Source: Lachnoclostridium sp. An196 (lineage in GTDB: Bacteria > Bacillota > Clostridia > Lachnospirales > Lachnospiraceae). From it: a stretch of 64,000 nt of DNA. The DNA lies in contig NZ_NFJZ01000003.1 of the NCBI RefSeq assembly GCF_002160135.1, positions 1-64,000 of the forward strand, read 5' to 3'. The notes under the pieces are model-generated. The model was not told the DNA's origin and searched no databases. It was given only the letters and a program-made list of their open reading frames with translations. Positions 1-8,124 of this stretch are shown here, in pieces. Within the stretch, counting starts at the first letter, position 1. Each line of letters opens with the position of its first letter. The position numbers and the translations under genes are program-made.

Positions 1-21
1 CAACCTGTGAGATGCTAAAAT

Positions 22-103
22 TTATGCAAAGTAAAAACTGCCGGATTTCCCATAAAACCAATGGATTCGGCAGTAACTTTGCATAACTATTAACTTTGCA
101 TAA
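22..103. repeat. Inverted/direct repeat cluster, probable end of an insertion element
   Basis: The 13-bp sequence TAACTTTGCATAA occurs twice in direct orientation (74-86 and 91-103), and its inverse TTATGCAAAGT lies at 22-32. CTGCCG (38-43) and CGGCAG (68-73) extend the inverted repeat inward. The second direct copy ends exactly where the truncated gene at 104-715 begins, so this looks like a mobile-element terminus that interrupted that gene. Multiple short terminal repeats are known for IS21-type elements, but no transposase is inside the window, so the family is not established. Confidence 0.5.
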
Positions 104-715
104 CATCGTGACTACCTGATTTTAGGCAGTGAAGTTCACATTGATATATTTGATGATCGCCTGACGATCTATTCGCCAGGCGGGATGCCGGATGGAACAC
201 TGATCCAGGACAGAGACATTACCACAGTCTCTTCCACCCGCCGAAATCCTGTTTTGGCTGATATTTTCGGGCGGTTGGGATACATGGAACGGCAGGGCAG
301 CGGCCTGAATAAAATACGGGATGCCTATGAACAGGCGGCAAACTTTCGCGCTGGGATGGAACCCACATTCTATTCAGACCGCACGCAATTCACTGTTACA
401 TTGCCTAATCTAAATTATCACTTGAAAGACCATCAAACTGCGAGTCCTAAAAAGCAAGTTGCGATTGACGTTGCGATTGACGTTGCGATTGACGTTGCGA
501 TTGACAGCTTGAACATAACTGCATCGACAAAAGCAAAGATTCGATCCATTTTCAGTCATGTGGGTTACAACACCCCGTTTGGGCGAAAAGATATCGCAGA
601 GATGACCGGCATTTCGCAAACTGCAGCAGGCAATCTAATCAATAAAATGAAAACAGCGGCCCTCATTGAACCAATCAGCGGACTTGGAAAAGGGAAGTAC
701 AAATTCAGAAGATAA
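104..715 (+). pseudogene. 3' part of an AlbA_2/HATPase_c_4-type ATP-binding regulator, 5' truncated
   Basis: The reading frame is open from a stop at 101-103 through the stop at 713-715. It begins in mid-domain with HRDYLILGSEVHIDIFDD, which in full-length homologues follows an AIV-type segment, and continues with IYSPGGMPDG and the GYMERQGSGL motif of the divergent ATPase domain found at the C-terminus of AlbA_2 (RecG-like) transcriptional regulators. A (VAID)x4 linker and a winged-helix-like C-terminus (about 55 residues) follow. The N-terminal AlbA domain is missing and is replaced by the repeat cluster at 22-103. The ATG at 185 is internal to the domain and is unlikely to be a natural start. 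I judge it a broken gene; a piece could be translated from 185 but would lack the DNA-binding domain. Confidence 0.7.
458..505 (+). repeat. Four tandem 12-bp repeats coding VAID
   Basis: GTTGCGATTGAC occurs four times head to tail at 458-469, 470-481, 482-493 and 494-505. The unit is a multiple of three, so copy-number change alters only the length of the VAID linker between the ATPase-like domain and the winged helix of the broken regulator. Perfect identity of the copies suggests recent slippage. Confidence 0.95.
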
Positions 716-1255
716 AAAGCGTCTAGGTCTGCCGCGGTATATCCTTGCTTCGCAGATGCCAAGGGCTGGAAGACAGCTGGCAGTTTGCCAATCTGCCAAT
801 CTGCTATAGCATCTTACAATGTCTTCTGCAGATCACGCGCGCATATTTTTTCGGCGAGTCTTCCAGAACGCGTATTTCTCCCGTCCGGATCATATGCTCG
901 ATCCTGGCGGCGTACCACAGATCGTTTTGAAAAACGGGATATTTGCCAGCATATGCGCGGGAGGATTGCCGATGACAGAGACGGGACCGTCTGATCTGCA
1001 CAGGCTTTTCATACTTTTTGCACATTTCATAGAACCGGCTTCGCTTTCGCCAAATAATACTTCTATCAAGATACTTTCCCCCTTTATCTGTTGACAGTTT
1101 CAGCATACTGTCCGGGAAACAGCCTGTCAATCCCGGAAGATTTGATTTCTTGCACCGTTGTAATTCTATGAAGGATAAGATAGAATGAAATAAAAGTGTG
1201 ACAGAGGGATAAGGGAAATTTGACATAAGAGAAAGTGTTGTGAAAGGAGAACGGC
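716..1255. other. 540-bp stretch with no intact gene
   Basis: No open frame here has a convincing start, ribosome binding site and family match. The stretch holds the gene remnant described at 804-1085 on the minus strand and the leader of the polyamine operon. No clear sigma-A promoter for potA could be picked; TTGACA at about 1217 is too close to the potA ribosome binding site to serve it. Confidence 0.6.
804..1085 (-). pseudogene. Remnant of a protein gene, possibly DUF3658-like C-terminus
   Basis: On the minus strand a frame ends at 804 with peptides such as NDLWYAARIEHMIRTGEIRV and ends SPKKYARVICR. This has the rhythm of a real protein (helix ending a small C-terminal domain, weakly reminiscent of DUF3658) and reads poorly upstream of about 1085, where the frame becomes low-complexity and lacks a ribosome binding site. 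I infer a decayed gene; the family assignment is weak. Confidence 0.35.
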
Positions 1256-2836
1256 ATGGCGAAGAAACTGGTGGAGTTCCGGAACATTGTAAAGAACTTT
1301 GACGGCCAGATTGTCCTGAAAGGGGTCAATCTGGATATTTATGAGAATGAATTTGTGACGCTTCTCGGCCCCAGCGGGTGCGGGAAGACTACTCTTCTGC
1401 GTATCCTGGGAGGTTTCCTGGATCCGGATGAGGGGGAAGTGATCTTTGATGGCGAGGAGATCAGCAATAAACCGCCTTATGAGAGAGAACTGAATACTGT
1501 ATTTCAGAAATATGCGCTGTTCCCTCATCTCAGTGTGTATGAGAATATCGCGTTTGGCCTGAAGATCAAGAAGATGGCCAAGGATATCATCGATCAGAAG
1601 GTCATGAAGATGCTGAAACTGATCGGCCTGGAAGGATATGAGAATAAGAATACGACTTTGTTGTCCGGCGGACAGCAGCAGCGCGTCGCCATTGCAAGAG
1701 CGCTGGTGAACGAGCCGAAGGTGCTGCTGCTGGACGAGCCGCTGGCGGCGCTGGATCTGAAGCTGCGCAAGGAAATGCAGTATGAATTGAAGCGGATCCA
1801 GCAGGAGGTGGGTATTACCTTTATCTTTGTCACTCATGACCAGGAAGAGGCGCTGACCATGTCTGATAAGATCGTGGTCATGAATAACGGAGAGATTCAG
1901 CAGGTGGGAGCGCCGGAAGATATTTATAATGAACCGGTCAACCGGTTTGTGGCAAATTTCATCGGTGAGAGCAATATCCTGCCTGCTGTCATGGTAGAAG
2001 ACTATAAAGTGCGGTTTGACGACATTACGTTTGACTGTGTGGATTTTGGTTTTAAAGAAAATGAGCCGGTGGATGTGGTGATCCGTCCGGAGGACATCGA
2101 CATTGTGGATGTGGCGGACGGAAAGATGACCGGCGAGGTGCTGAGCGTCCTGTTTAAGGGCGTACACTATGAGATCATTGTGGAGACCGTGCCGGGAACC
2201 AGCGTCACTGTGGATATGCGGGTGATCCGAAACCATGATGTGAGCAGCGAAGACGGCAACGAAATGATCAGCGCCAACGATTTTTATGTGGATGTGGACG
2301 ACGTGGGAGAGCTGGATGAAAAAGAAGTCATCGCGCTGTCCAACGCCCAGGCATGGGATCCGAAGAGCGACGAATTTATCTCCATCGCAAAGGTGGAATA
2401 CGAGGTGTCCGAGAAGGAGGGACAATATCCGGTGGTGTTCTCCACTGCCAAGGGCACGAAGATCAAGCGGACAATCTTCGTTGTGGACCAGCCTTTTGTA
2501 AAGAATGAAAAAGCCAATGAGGGCATCATGGCGTTTAACTTCTTCAAGACAGTGGATGAGATCACCGAATCCCAGGCGCTGGATACGGATCTGAAGACCT
2601 GGGCCAATGCGCAGGGCTGGAAGCTGAGCGATGAAAACCAGAGTATTGATATCAGCGTGGACTATGACTTTGAACCGGAACAGGTGAAAGAAGGAGTCTA
2701 TAAGATTACATTCTGGACGACCGGCCGGGAGTTTAAAATTCACACTACCGACTATACGGAAGTGGGACAGCAGGTGGGACTTACATTCTTCCCGGAAGAT
2801 ATTCATGTGATGTCTAAGGGGGTATACGGAGGATGA
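1256..2836 (+). CDS. potA: Polyamine ABC transporter ATPase PotA with insert in the TOBE region
   Basis: Cytoplasmic ATPase that powers uptake of spermidine/putrescine-type substrates. Walker A GPSGCGKT at residues 38-45, signature LSGGQQQR at 136-143, Walker B LLLDEP at 158-162 region, H-loop His194. The start ATG at 1256 follows AAAGGAGAACGGC. Family members are about 350-370 residues; this one is 526. The TOBE module starts near 275 ([12 protein letters not shown]) and its closing strand appears only near 490-516 ([14 protein letters not shown]), so about 160 residues (325-488) are inserted inside the domain. The insert contains a stretch (about 375-412) with the look of an Ig-like/DUF5011 beta sandwich, which is normally extracytoplasmic, so its role here is unclear. 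First gene of the operon; overlaps potB by 4 bp (ATGA). Confidence 0.93.
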   Translation: MAKKLVEFRNIVKNFDGQIVLKGVNLDIYENEFVTLLGPSGCGKTTLLRILGGFLDPDEGEVIFDGEEISNKPPYERELNTVFQKYALFPHLSVYENIAFGLKIKKMAKDIIDQKVMKMLKLIGLEGYENKNTTLLSGGQQQRVAIARALVNEPKVLLLDEPLAALDLKLRKEMQYELKRIQQEVGITFIFVTHDQEEALTMSDKIVVMNNGEIQQVGAPEDIYNEPVNRFVANFIGESNILPAVMVEDYKVRFDDITFDCVDFGFKENEPVDVVIRPEDIDIVDVADGKMTGEVLSVLFKGVHYEIIVETVPGTSVTVDMRVIRNHDVSSEDGNEMISANDFYVDVDDVGELDEKEVIALSNAQAWDPKSDEFISIAKVEYEVSEKEGQYPVVFSTAKGTKIKRTIFVVDQPFVKNEKANEGIMAFNFFKTVDEITESQALDTDLKTWANAQGWKLSDENQSIDISVDYDFEPEQVKEGVYKITFWTTGREFKIHTTDYTEVGQQVGLTFFPEDIHVMSKGVYGG

Positions 2837-3672
2837 AACGATTCGCACAGCTTGCGCTGCCGTACATTGTGTGGGCGGCTTTGATGCTGGTGCTTCCCAT
2901 GGCGCTGATCGCCGTGTATTCTTTTATGGATCAGGGAAACAGCATCATACCTTTTTCTTTTACGCTGAGGCATTATATCCGGTTTTTTACAGATCCGGAT
3001 TTCCTGCTGATCCTCTGGAGATCGATTCTGATCGCGGTGAAGACGACGGTGATCTGCCTGCTCCTGGGATATCCGATCGCATATTTTATCGCGCGCAGTT
3101 CGGAACGGCTTCAGAATATACTGATTCTCTGTATCACGATTCCTATGTGGATCAATATGCTGGTGCGTACCTATGCCTGGATCGGGCTTTTGAGCGAAGG
3201 CGGACTGGTGCAGCGTTTTCTCGGGCTTTTTGGTCTGGGAGATATGGAGCTTCTGTATACGGAAGGCTCTGTGCTGCTGGGAATGGTATATAATTTCCTG
3301 CCGTTCATGATCCTGCAGATTCAGACGGCGCTCAGCAAGATGGACCATTCTCTGCTGGAAGCCAGCGCGGACCTGGGGGCAAATCCCCGTCAGACCTTTC
3401 AGCGTGTGATCCTGCCGCTGTCGCTGCCGGGCGTGATCAACGGGATTACGCTGGTGTTCCTGCCGGCCGTGAGTTCCTTCTTTATCCCGAAACTGCTGGG
3501 AGGCGGCCAGTATTTCCTGATCGGAAATATGATCGAGAATCAGTTTATCACAGTAGGCGAGTGGAATTTCGGAAGTGCGATTTCCATGATTATGGCAGTG
3601 ATTATGATGCTGCTGATGATGGCAGTGCATCGGATTGAGATCCGCAACCAGGGCGGAAAGGAGGATGAGTGA
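2833..3672 (+). CDS. potB: Polyamine ABC transporter permease PotB
   Basis: Inner-membrane permease subunit of 279 residues with about six hydrophobic segments; the first is [20 protein letters not shown] near the N-terminus. The EAA coupling loop that contacts PotA is visible as [20 protein letters not shown] in the second half. ATG at 2833 overlaps the potA stop, implying translational coupling, and the 3' end overlaps the upstream candidate start of potCD. Assigned by operon position and permease motifs; substrate is inferred from the PotD-like domain of the next gene. Confidence 0.93.
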   Translation: MKRFAQLALPYIVWAALMLVLPMALIAVYSFMDQGNSIIPFSFTLRHYIRFFTDPDFLLILWRSILIAVKTTVICLLLGYPIAYFIARSSERLQNILILCITIPMWINMLVRTYAWIGLLSEGGLVQRFLGLFGLGDMELLYTEGSVLLGMVYNFLPFMILQIQTALSKMDHSLLEASADLGANPRQTFQRVILPLSLPGVINGITLVFLPAVSSFFIPKLLGGGQYFLIGNMIENQFITVGEWNFGSAISMIMAVIMMLLMMAVHRIEIRNQGGKEDE

Positions 3673-3676
3673 CCGT

Positions 3677-5569
3677 ATGAAGAGAGGAAAACGGCCGTTC
3701 GGAAAATTCCTGATGGTCCTGGCGATCGCATTTTTCTATCTGCCGATCTTATATATGATTGTATTTTCCTTCAATGACGGAAAATCTCTGACGGTTTTTT
3801 CGGGATTTTCGCTGCGGTGGTACCGGCATATGCTGGAGTCCGGAGATATGATGGAGGCTCTGTACACCACGTTCAGCATCGCGGTCCTTGCTACGGCGGT
3901 TTCTACGGTAGTGGGTACAATCTCGGCGATCGGACTGAGCAAGTCCAAAAAGATTGTCCGTGATGTGATGGAACAGGTAAATAATCTGCCGCTGATGAAT
4001 CCGGAGATCGTGACGGCCATCGGACTTATGCTGCTGTTCATCACTTTCAGAGTAGAGAAGGGGTATGTGACTATGCTGCTGGCGCATATCGCGTTCTGTA
4101 TCCCGTATGTGATGCTCTCTGTAATGCCGAAGATCCGGTCGCTGGATCCCAATCTGGCGGATGCGGCCATGGACCTGGGCGCGACGCCGTGGCAGGCGCT
4201 GACGAAGGTGATTGTCCCGCAGATCACACCGGGGATTGTTTCCGGAGCGCTGATCGCGTTTACCATGTCGGTGGATGATTTTATCATTTCCTATTTTGTG
4301 ACGGGACGGGGAGTGAAAAACCTGAGTATCATGGTATATACCATGAGCAAGCGTGTCAATCCCAGCATCAACGCGATTTCCACACTGGTGGTCGTAATCA
4401 TTACGATTGTGCTTGTGATCATCAATGTGGCGCCGGTGATCGCGGCAAAGCGGACTGCCAAGACGGAAGTGAAACACCGGCGGATCTGGATTCCGGTTAC
4501 CGGAGGCGCGGTGCTGGCAGTGCTCGCCGTAGGTTTCCTGCAGTTTGGAAGAGGTACTCTGGAGCGCCCGTATGAGGGACAGACGCTTCATATCTATAAC
4601 TGGGGCGAGTACACCGGGGAAAATATCATCCGTGACTTTGAGGAGGAGACCGGCGCTACGGTGGTAATGGACAATTTTGATTCCAATGAACAGATGTATA
4701 TCCGGGTGGCGAACGGAGAATCCTACGACCTTCTGGTTCCCAGCGACTATATGATTCAGCGCCTGATCGAAGAAGATCTGCTGCAGAAGCTGGATAAGAG
4801 TAAACTGGACTGCCTGGATAAACTGTCCGATGCGGTGAAAGGCCTGCCCTATGACCCGGACAACGACTACTCCATTCCATATTTCTGGGGAACAGTGGGG
4901 ATCGTATACGATAAGACGAAAGTGGATATCGAGGATCTGGAAAGGGAAGGATACAATATTTTCCTGGACGAAAAATATAAAGGGGATATTTATCTGTATG
5001 ACTCGGAACGGGATTCCTTTATGATGGCATTGAAAGCGCTGGGGTATTCCATGAACACGGAGAATGAGGACGAACTTCAGGAAGCCTATGAATGGCTTGT
5101 GCAGTGCGTGCAGACCATGGAACCGGAGATTGTGACCGACGAGATTATCGACAACATGGCGCAGGGAAGAAAAGCGCTGGGACTGATCTACTCCGGAGAC
5201 GCCACCTACGTCATGGCGGAAAACGAGAACATGGGTTACTATATGCCGGAAACCGGGACCAACCTGTGGTCGGACGCCATGGTGATTCCGAAAAATGCCC
5301 GGAATGTGGAACTGGCACATGCGTTCATCAATTATGCCAGTGACTATGACGGTGCGTATGATAATTCCAGCTATGTGGGCTATACTTCTGCAAATCAGGA
5401 AGTGATGGAGGTTCTGTCCGGAGAAGGCGGCGACTATGAAGGAATTAACGCTTATATCCCGCGGACAGACAACCCCAATGACGAGGTTTTCGTGTATAAT
5501 GAAGAAACCAAAAAAATCATCGGGGATCTGTGGAGCCGTGTGAAGATTGCGGCGAGCAATGCGGATTGA
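3677..5569 (+). CDS. PotC permease fused to PotD-like polyamine-binding domain
   Basis: One chain holds both the second permease and the substrate-binding domain. Residues about 1-265 are a PotC-type permease with EAA loop DAAMDLGATPWQALTKVIVP. A further hydrophobic segment (GGAVLAVLAVGFLQF) leads to an extracytoplasmic PotD-like domain starting LHIYNWGEYTGENIIRDFEE, so the binding protein is tethered by the membrane segment and has no lipobox. Such fusions are known in Firmicutes. I prefer ATG 3677: AAAGGAGG at 3657-3664 gives about 12 nt spacing, while ATG 3665 abuts the Shine-Dalgarno sequence; the frame extends further upstream to 3635. The 3' end overlaps the convergent acetyltransferase gene by about 53 bp. 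Confidence 0.9.
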   Translation: MKRGKRPFGKFLMVLAIAFFYLPILYMIVFSFNDGKSLTVFSGFSLRWYRHMLESGDMMEALYTTFSIAVLATAVSTVVGTISAIGLSKSKKIVRDVMEQVNNLPLMNPEIVTAIGLMLLFITFRVEKGYVTMLLAHIAFCIPYVMLSVMPKIRSLDPNLADAAMDLGATPWQALTKVIVPQITPGIVSGALIAFTMSVDDFIISYFVTGRGVKNLSIMVYTMSKRVNPSINAISTLVVVIITIVLVIINVAPVIAAKRTAKTEVKHRRIWIPVTGGAVLAVLAVGFLQFGRGTLERPYEGQTLHIYNWGEYTGENIIRDFEEETGATVVMDNFDSNEQMYIRVANGESYDLLVPSDYMIQRLIEEDLLQKLDKSKLDCLDKLSDAVKGLPYDPDNDYSIPYFWGTVGIVYDKTKVDIEDLEREGYNIFLDEKYKGDIYLYDSERDSFMMALKALGYSMNTENEDELQEAYEWLVQCVQTMEPEIVTDEIIDNMAQGRKALGLIYSGDATYVMAENENMGYYMPETGTNLWSDAMVIPKNARNVELAHAFINYASDYDGAYDNSSYVGYTSANQEVMEVLSGEGGDYEGINAYIPRTDNPNDEVFVYNEETKKIIGDLWSRVKIAASNAD

Positions 5570-6071
5570 CAGCGCAGAACACCAGATGCGGCATGTCCAT
5601 ATGATAATAATGTTTTACCAACTGTCCGACGATTTTCATACTGTTTCTCCTGGCAACATTCTGGGATGCGGTATTGGTATCACGGATAATGGAATAAACT
5701 TCGCCTGCATGGAGTACGTCAAATGCGTATTCTTTGCAGGCGATTGCCGCCTCTGTGGCATAGCCCCGGCGCCAGCAGTCTTTTCGCAGGAGGTATCCTA
5801 CTTCCAGAACCTGCTTTCCGTTGAAATCCTGCCAGGTCAGTCCGCACTGGCCGATCAGTTGGCCGGTGGTTTTCTGAATCATGCCCCAGAGACCGAAGCC
5901 ATCCGACTGATAGCGTGAAATCTGGCGGTTCAGCCAGTCCCATGCTTCTTCATCACTGAAAGCATGCTCATAAGCGTACATCACTTCTTTATCCTGGAGC
6001 ATAGCGCACAGCGCTTCAAAATTAGAGGGCTCCATTTCCCTTAAATACAGGCGTTCTGTAGATAAAATCAT
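5517..6071 (-). CDS. GNAT acetyltransferase, RimJ/RimL-like
   Basis: 184-residue GNAT protein starting MILSTERLYLREMEPSNFEA, the usual beginning of the RimJ/RimL-like subgroup. The acetyl-CoA binding segment is the DCWRRGYATEAA region after VLEVGYLLRK. The substrate (ribosomal-protein N-terminus, aminoglycoside or small amine) cannot be told from sequence. Last gene of a minus-strand operon; its ATG overlaps the stop of the ATPase by 4 bp. The C-terminal tail (CSPQSSHGSTDPR) runs into the convergent potCD gene and may be non-essential. Confidence 0.85.
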   Translation of the reverse strand: MILSTERLYLREMEPSNFEALCAMLQDKEVMYAYEHAFSDEEAWDWLNRQISRYQSDGFGLWGMIQKTTGQLIGQCGLTWQDFNGKQVLEVGYLLRKDCWRRGYATEAAIACKEYAFDVLHAGEVYSIIRDTNTASQNVARRNSMKIVGQLVKHYYHMDMPHLVFCAVNPHCSPQSSHGSTDPR

Positions 6072-6814
6072 TCGTTGTCTTCCTCCAGTAATCTTTGGAC
6101 TAAAATTTCCCGGTTGTTGATAAACAGTTCCGTGATCTGATAGCTTTCCGTATCTTCGTAGCGGCAGGGCCGGACTGCCCCGTCGTCAAAAGTCAGGATC
6201 TGCGCGTCCGGAATCCCCAGCAGGATGGGCGAATGGGTAGCGACAATGAACTGTGAACCACGCTCCGCCATCTTTGCCATCTGGATAAACAGGGTGAGCT
6301 GCCGTTGCGGAGACAGCGCCGCCTCCGGCTCGTCCATGAGAAAAAGCCCTTCCTGGTCAAAGGACTGGAAATAGGACAGGAAACTTTCTCCGTGGGACTG
6401 CTCGTGCAAGGATTTGCCTCCGAAACGGGAGTAATAGGCGGATTTGTCATCGCCGTCTCTGTATTCTTCCGCTTTGGTAGCGACATTGAAAAAGCTTTCT
6501 GCGCGGAAAAAATAGCCGGAGTGCGGACGGCGGAATCCTTTTTTCATCCGAACCGCGCGGCTCAGTTCCGAGACGTCGTCATAAGTACTGAACCGGTAGT
6601 TTCTGGTTCCGCCCTCCGCATTAAAGCCATACGCCACTGCGATGGCTTCCAGAAGAGTAGATTTTCCGGAACCGTTTTCGCCGGCGAAAAAGGTAATCGG
6701 ATTTTCAAACGTCAGTTCCTCAATGGAATGAAGGGCGGGAATCTGTTTCAGATAAGAATGTTCTGAGATCTCGTCCCAGTGGATGGAGACGGTCTGGATA
6801 AATTGCCGGTTCAT
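6068..6814 (-). CDS. ABC/SMC-type AAA ATPase
   Basis: 248-residue soluble nucleotide-binding domain without transporter partners. Walker A GENGSGKS at residues 45-52, signature-like SHGESFLSYF near 140-149, Walker B LFLMDEPEAALS around 157-168, H-loop THS at 193-195. This is the compact AAA_21/YbbL-like 'predicted ATPase' type, known from many bacteria without assigned role. It is sandwiched between two GNAT genes with 4-bp overlaps on both sides, so all three are translationally coupled. Could act as a chaperone-like or regulatory partner of the acetyltransferases; that is inference. Confidence 0.85.
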   Translation of the reverse strand: MNRQFIQTVSIHWDEISEHSYLKQIPALHSIEELTFENPITFFAGENGSGKSTLLEAIAVAYGFNAEGGTRNYRFSTYDDVSELSRAVRMKKGFRRPHSGYFFRAESFFNVATKAEEYRDGDDKSAYYSRFGGKSLHEQSHGESFLSYFQSFDQEGLFLMDEPEAALSPQRQLTLFIQMAKMAERGSQFIVATHSPILLGIPDAQILTFDDGAVRPCRYEDTESYQITELFINNREILVQRLLEEDNE

Positions 6815-7293
6815 AAATCCAACCTCATGTAAATCGAAGAGTCCAGCGGACTGTCATTGTAGCGCGGGATTTCATAAAAACCGTACTGCCGGTACAGACT
6901 GATCGCATTCTGCAGGAAAGGGAGTGTATCCAACAGGAGAACGGTATAACCGATATCCCGCGTGTCTCCGATCACTTTTTCGATCAGCTGTCCGCCGATG
7001 CGGTGCCCCCGGAATTCAGGACGTACATAGAGCCGTTTCATCTCTCCGGTCTGCGCATCCAGCTTTCGCAGTCCGATGCAGCCGGCAGGACGGTCCCCGA
7101 GACAGGCAAGGTACAGCCGGCCGTAAGGAGGACCATATTTTTCGCCCAGATGGGACAGCTCTTTTTCATAATCCTGGATCTGAAGATATGCTTTTACAGA
7201 TGGATTTTCTTCCGCCAGATAATCCGTATATTCCGTGAACAGCTGCCCGATCTCCTGTAAAGAATCATAGGCAGGAATAATGTCCGGTTTCAT
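6811..7293 (-). CDS. GNAT family N-acetyltransferase
   Basis: 160-residue single-domain GNAT. Motif A is EMKRLYVRPEFRGHRIGGQL (acetyl-CoA pyrophosphate loop), and the C-terminal AISLYRQYGFYEIPRY is the canonical closing helix/strand. First gene of the minus-strand three-gene operon, transcribed from the promoter at 7360-7389. The ATG at 7293 is preceded on its strand by a GGAGG. The substrate is unknown. Confidence 0.88.
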   Translation of the reverse strand: MKPDIIPAYDSLQEIGQLFTEYTDYLAEENPSVKAYLQIQDYEKELSHLGEKYGPPYGRLYLACLGDRPAGCIGLRKLDAQTGEMKRLYVRPEFRGHRIGGQLIEKVIGDTRDIGYTVLLLDTLPFLQNAISLYRQYGFYEIPRYNDSPLDSSIYMRLDL

Positions 7294-7321
7294 GTATATA
7301 AACCTCCGTGGGCAAGACTAT

Positions 7322-7336
7322 AGAAAACGGTTTCGA
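7322..7336. promoter_or_regulatory. cre-like / LacI-family operator candidate
   Basis: AGAAAACGGTTTCGA has the GAAA-n-CG-n-TTTC core of CcpA/LacI-family operators. It lies just downstream of the expected transcription start of the minus-strand GNAT operon, where a repressor would act as a roadblock. Only sequence resemblance supports this. Confidence 0.35.
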
Positions 7337-7359
7337 TATCTCAATGATACTCTGTTTTG

Positions 7360-7389
7360 ACTATAGTGTAACAGCAGCATATGTGTCAA
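7360..7389 (-). promoter_or_regulatory. Sigma-A promoter of the GNAT-ATPase-GNAT operon
   Basis: Read on the minus strand: -35 TTGACA (7389-7384), 18-nt spacer, -10 TATAGT (7365-7360). The start of the first gene is at 7293, giving a leader of about 60 nt. Confidence 0.75.
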
Positions 7390-7479
7390 TAATATAATTC
7401 ACAACTATCTGAAAGTGTGCTACAATTTTTTATGAAAAAGTTCGCTGAAGTCTGCAGAGAATGGAAGGGGGATATAAAA

Positions 7480-7893
7480 ATGACAACAGAACAGAGACAG
7501 GCAATGGAAACGGTACATGATTTTATTAAACAGGCGGGCACTTACTATATTGCTTCCGCAGAAGGGGATCAGCCCCGCGTACGTCCGTTCGGAGTGATTC
7601 ATATTTTTGAAGACAAGCTCTATATTCAGACGGGCCGCAGAAAAAAATGTTACAAGCAGTTCGTGAACCAGAAGGTGGAACTTTGCTGTATGCATGGAGG
7701 AAAATGGATCCGCCTCTCGGGAACATTGGCAGAGGACAAGAGGATCGAGGCGGAGGAGGCCGTGCTGAGCGCGTACCCGAGCCTTGGCGGAATGTATAAG
7801 GCAGGCGATGGAAATAACTGCGTGCTCTACTTCACAAATGCCCGCGCGACGATTTCTTCGTTTACGGAGCCGGAAGAGGTTTATGAGTTTTAG
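7480..7893 (+). CDS. Pyridoxamine 5'-phosphate oxidase-like (FMN-binding) protein
   Basis: 137-residue split-barrel flavin-binding protein (PNPOx-like superfamily): YYIASAEGDQPRVRPFGVIH, then DKLYIQTGRRKK and the closing barrel strands to FTEPEEVYEF. Members bind FMN or F420 and often act as small oxidoreductases; true pyridoxine oxidase activity is not implied. I chose ATG 7480, which follows GGAAGGGGGATATAAAA; the frame extends upstream to 7417 without a ribosome binding site. Monocistronic, closed by the terminator at 7931-7967. Confidence 0.85.
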   Translation: MTTEQRQAMETVHDFIKQAGTYYIASAEGDQPRVRPFGVIHIFEDKLYIQTGRRKKCYKQFVNQKVELCCMHGGKWIRLSGTLAEDKRIEAEEAVLSAYPSLGGMYKAGDGNNCVLYFTNARATISSFTEPEEVYEF

Positions 7894-7930
7894 TCGGTTC
7901 CCTAGTAATGAATTTTAGATCATAAGTGAA

Positions 7931-7967
7931 AAGGATTCCTTGGTTCAAAGCCGGGAATCCTTTTTTT
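7931..7967 (+). terminator. Rho-independent terminator
   Basis: AAGGATTCC (7931-7939) pairs with GGAATCCTT (7954-7962), followed by a run of seven T residues (7961-7967). It ends the transcript of the PNPOx-like gene and insulates the arabinose cluster. Confidence 0.9.
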
Positions 7968-8124
7968 GGAATAATCAGACCATAAAATTTTATACATTTT
8001 TCCGTGACTCCGAAAAAACTTAAAAATACTATACAATCTGGAAAAAAGATCGTATGGAGATTCAGGAGCAGGAAAGATAAAATATTGGCATCAAAAGTCA
8101 AATAAGAATTAAGGAGGGAACCTT

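Noticed and set aside
458-505. Tandem 12-bp repeats considered as a CRISPR or iteron array
   Set aside because: No spacers, in-frame within coding sequence and only four copies; a coding microsatellite.
745-1094. Three overlapping short plus-strand frames in the gap before potA
   Set aside because: No ribosome binding sites and antisense to a frame that reads more like a protein remnant.
1166-2848. 560-codon open frame antisense to potA
   Set aside because: His/Ile/Leu-rich composition with no motif, antisense to a clearly coding gene; a shadow of potA codon bias.
3749-5320. 523-codon open frame antisense to potCD
   Set aside because: No recognisable domains or ribosome binding site; the sense strand encodes a well-supported fusion protein.
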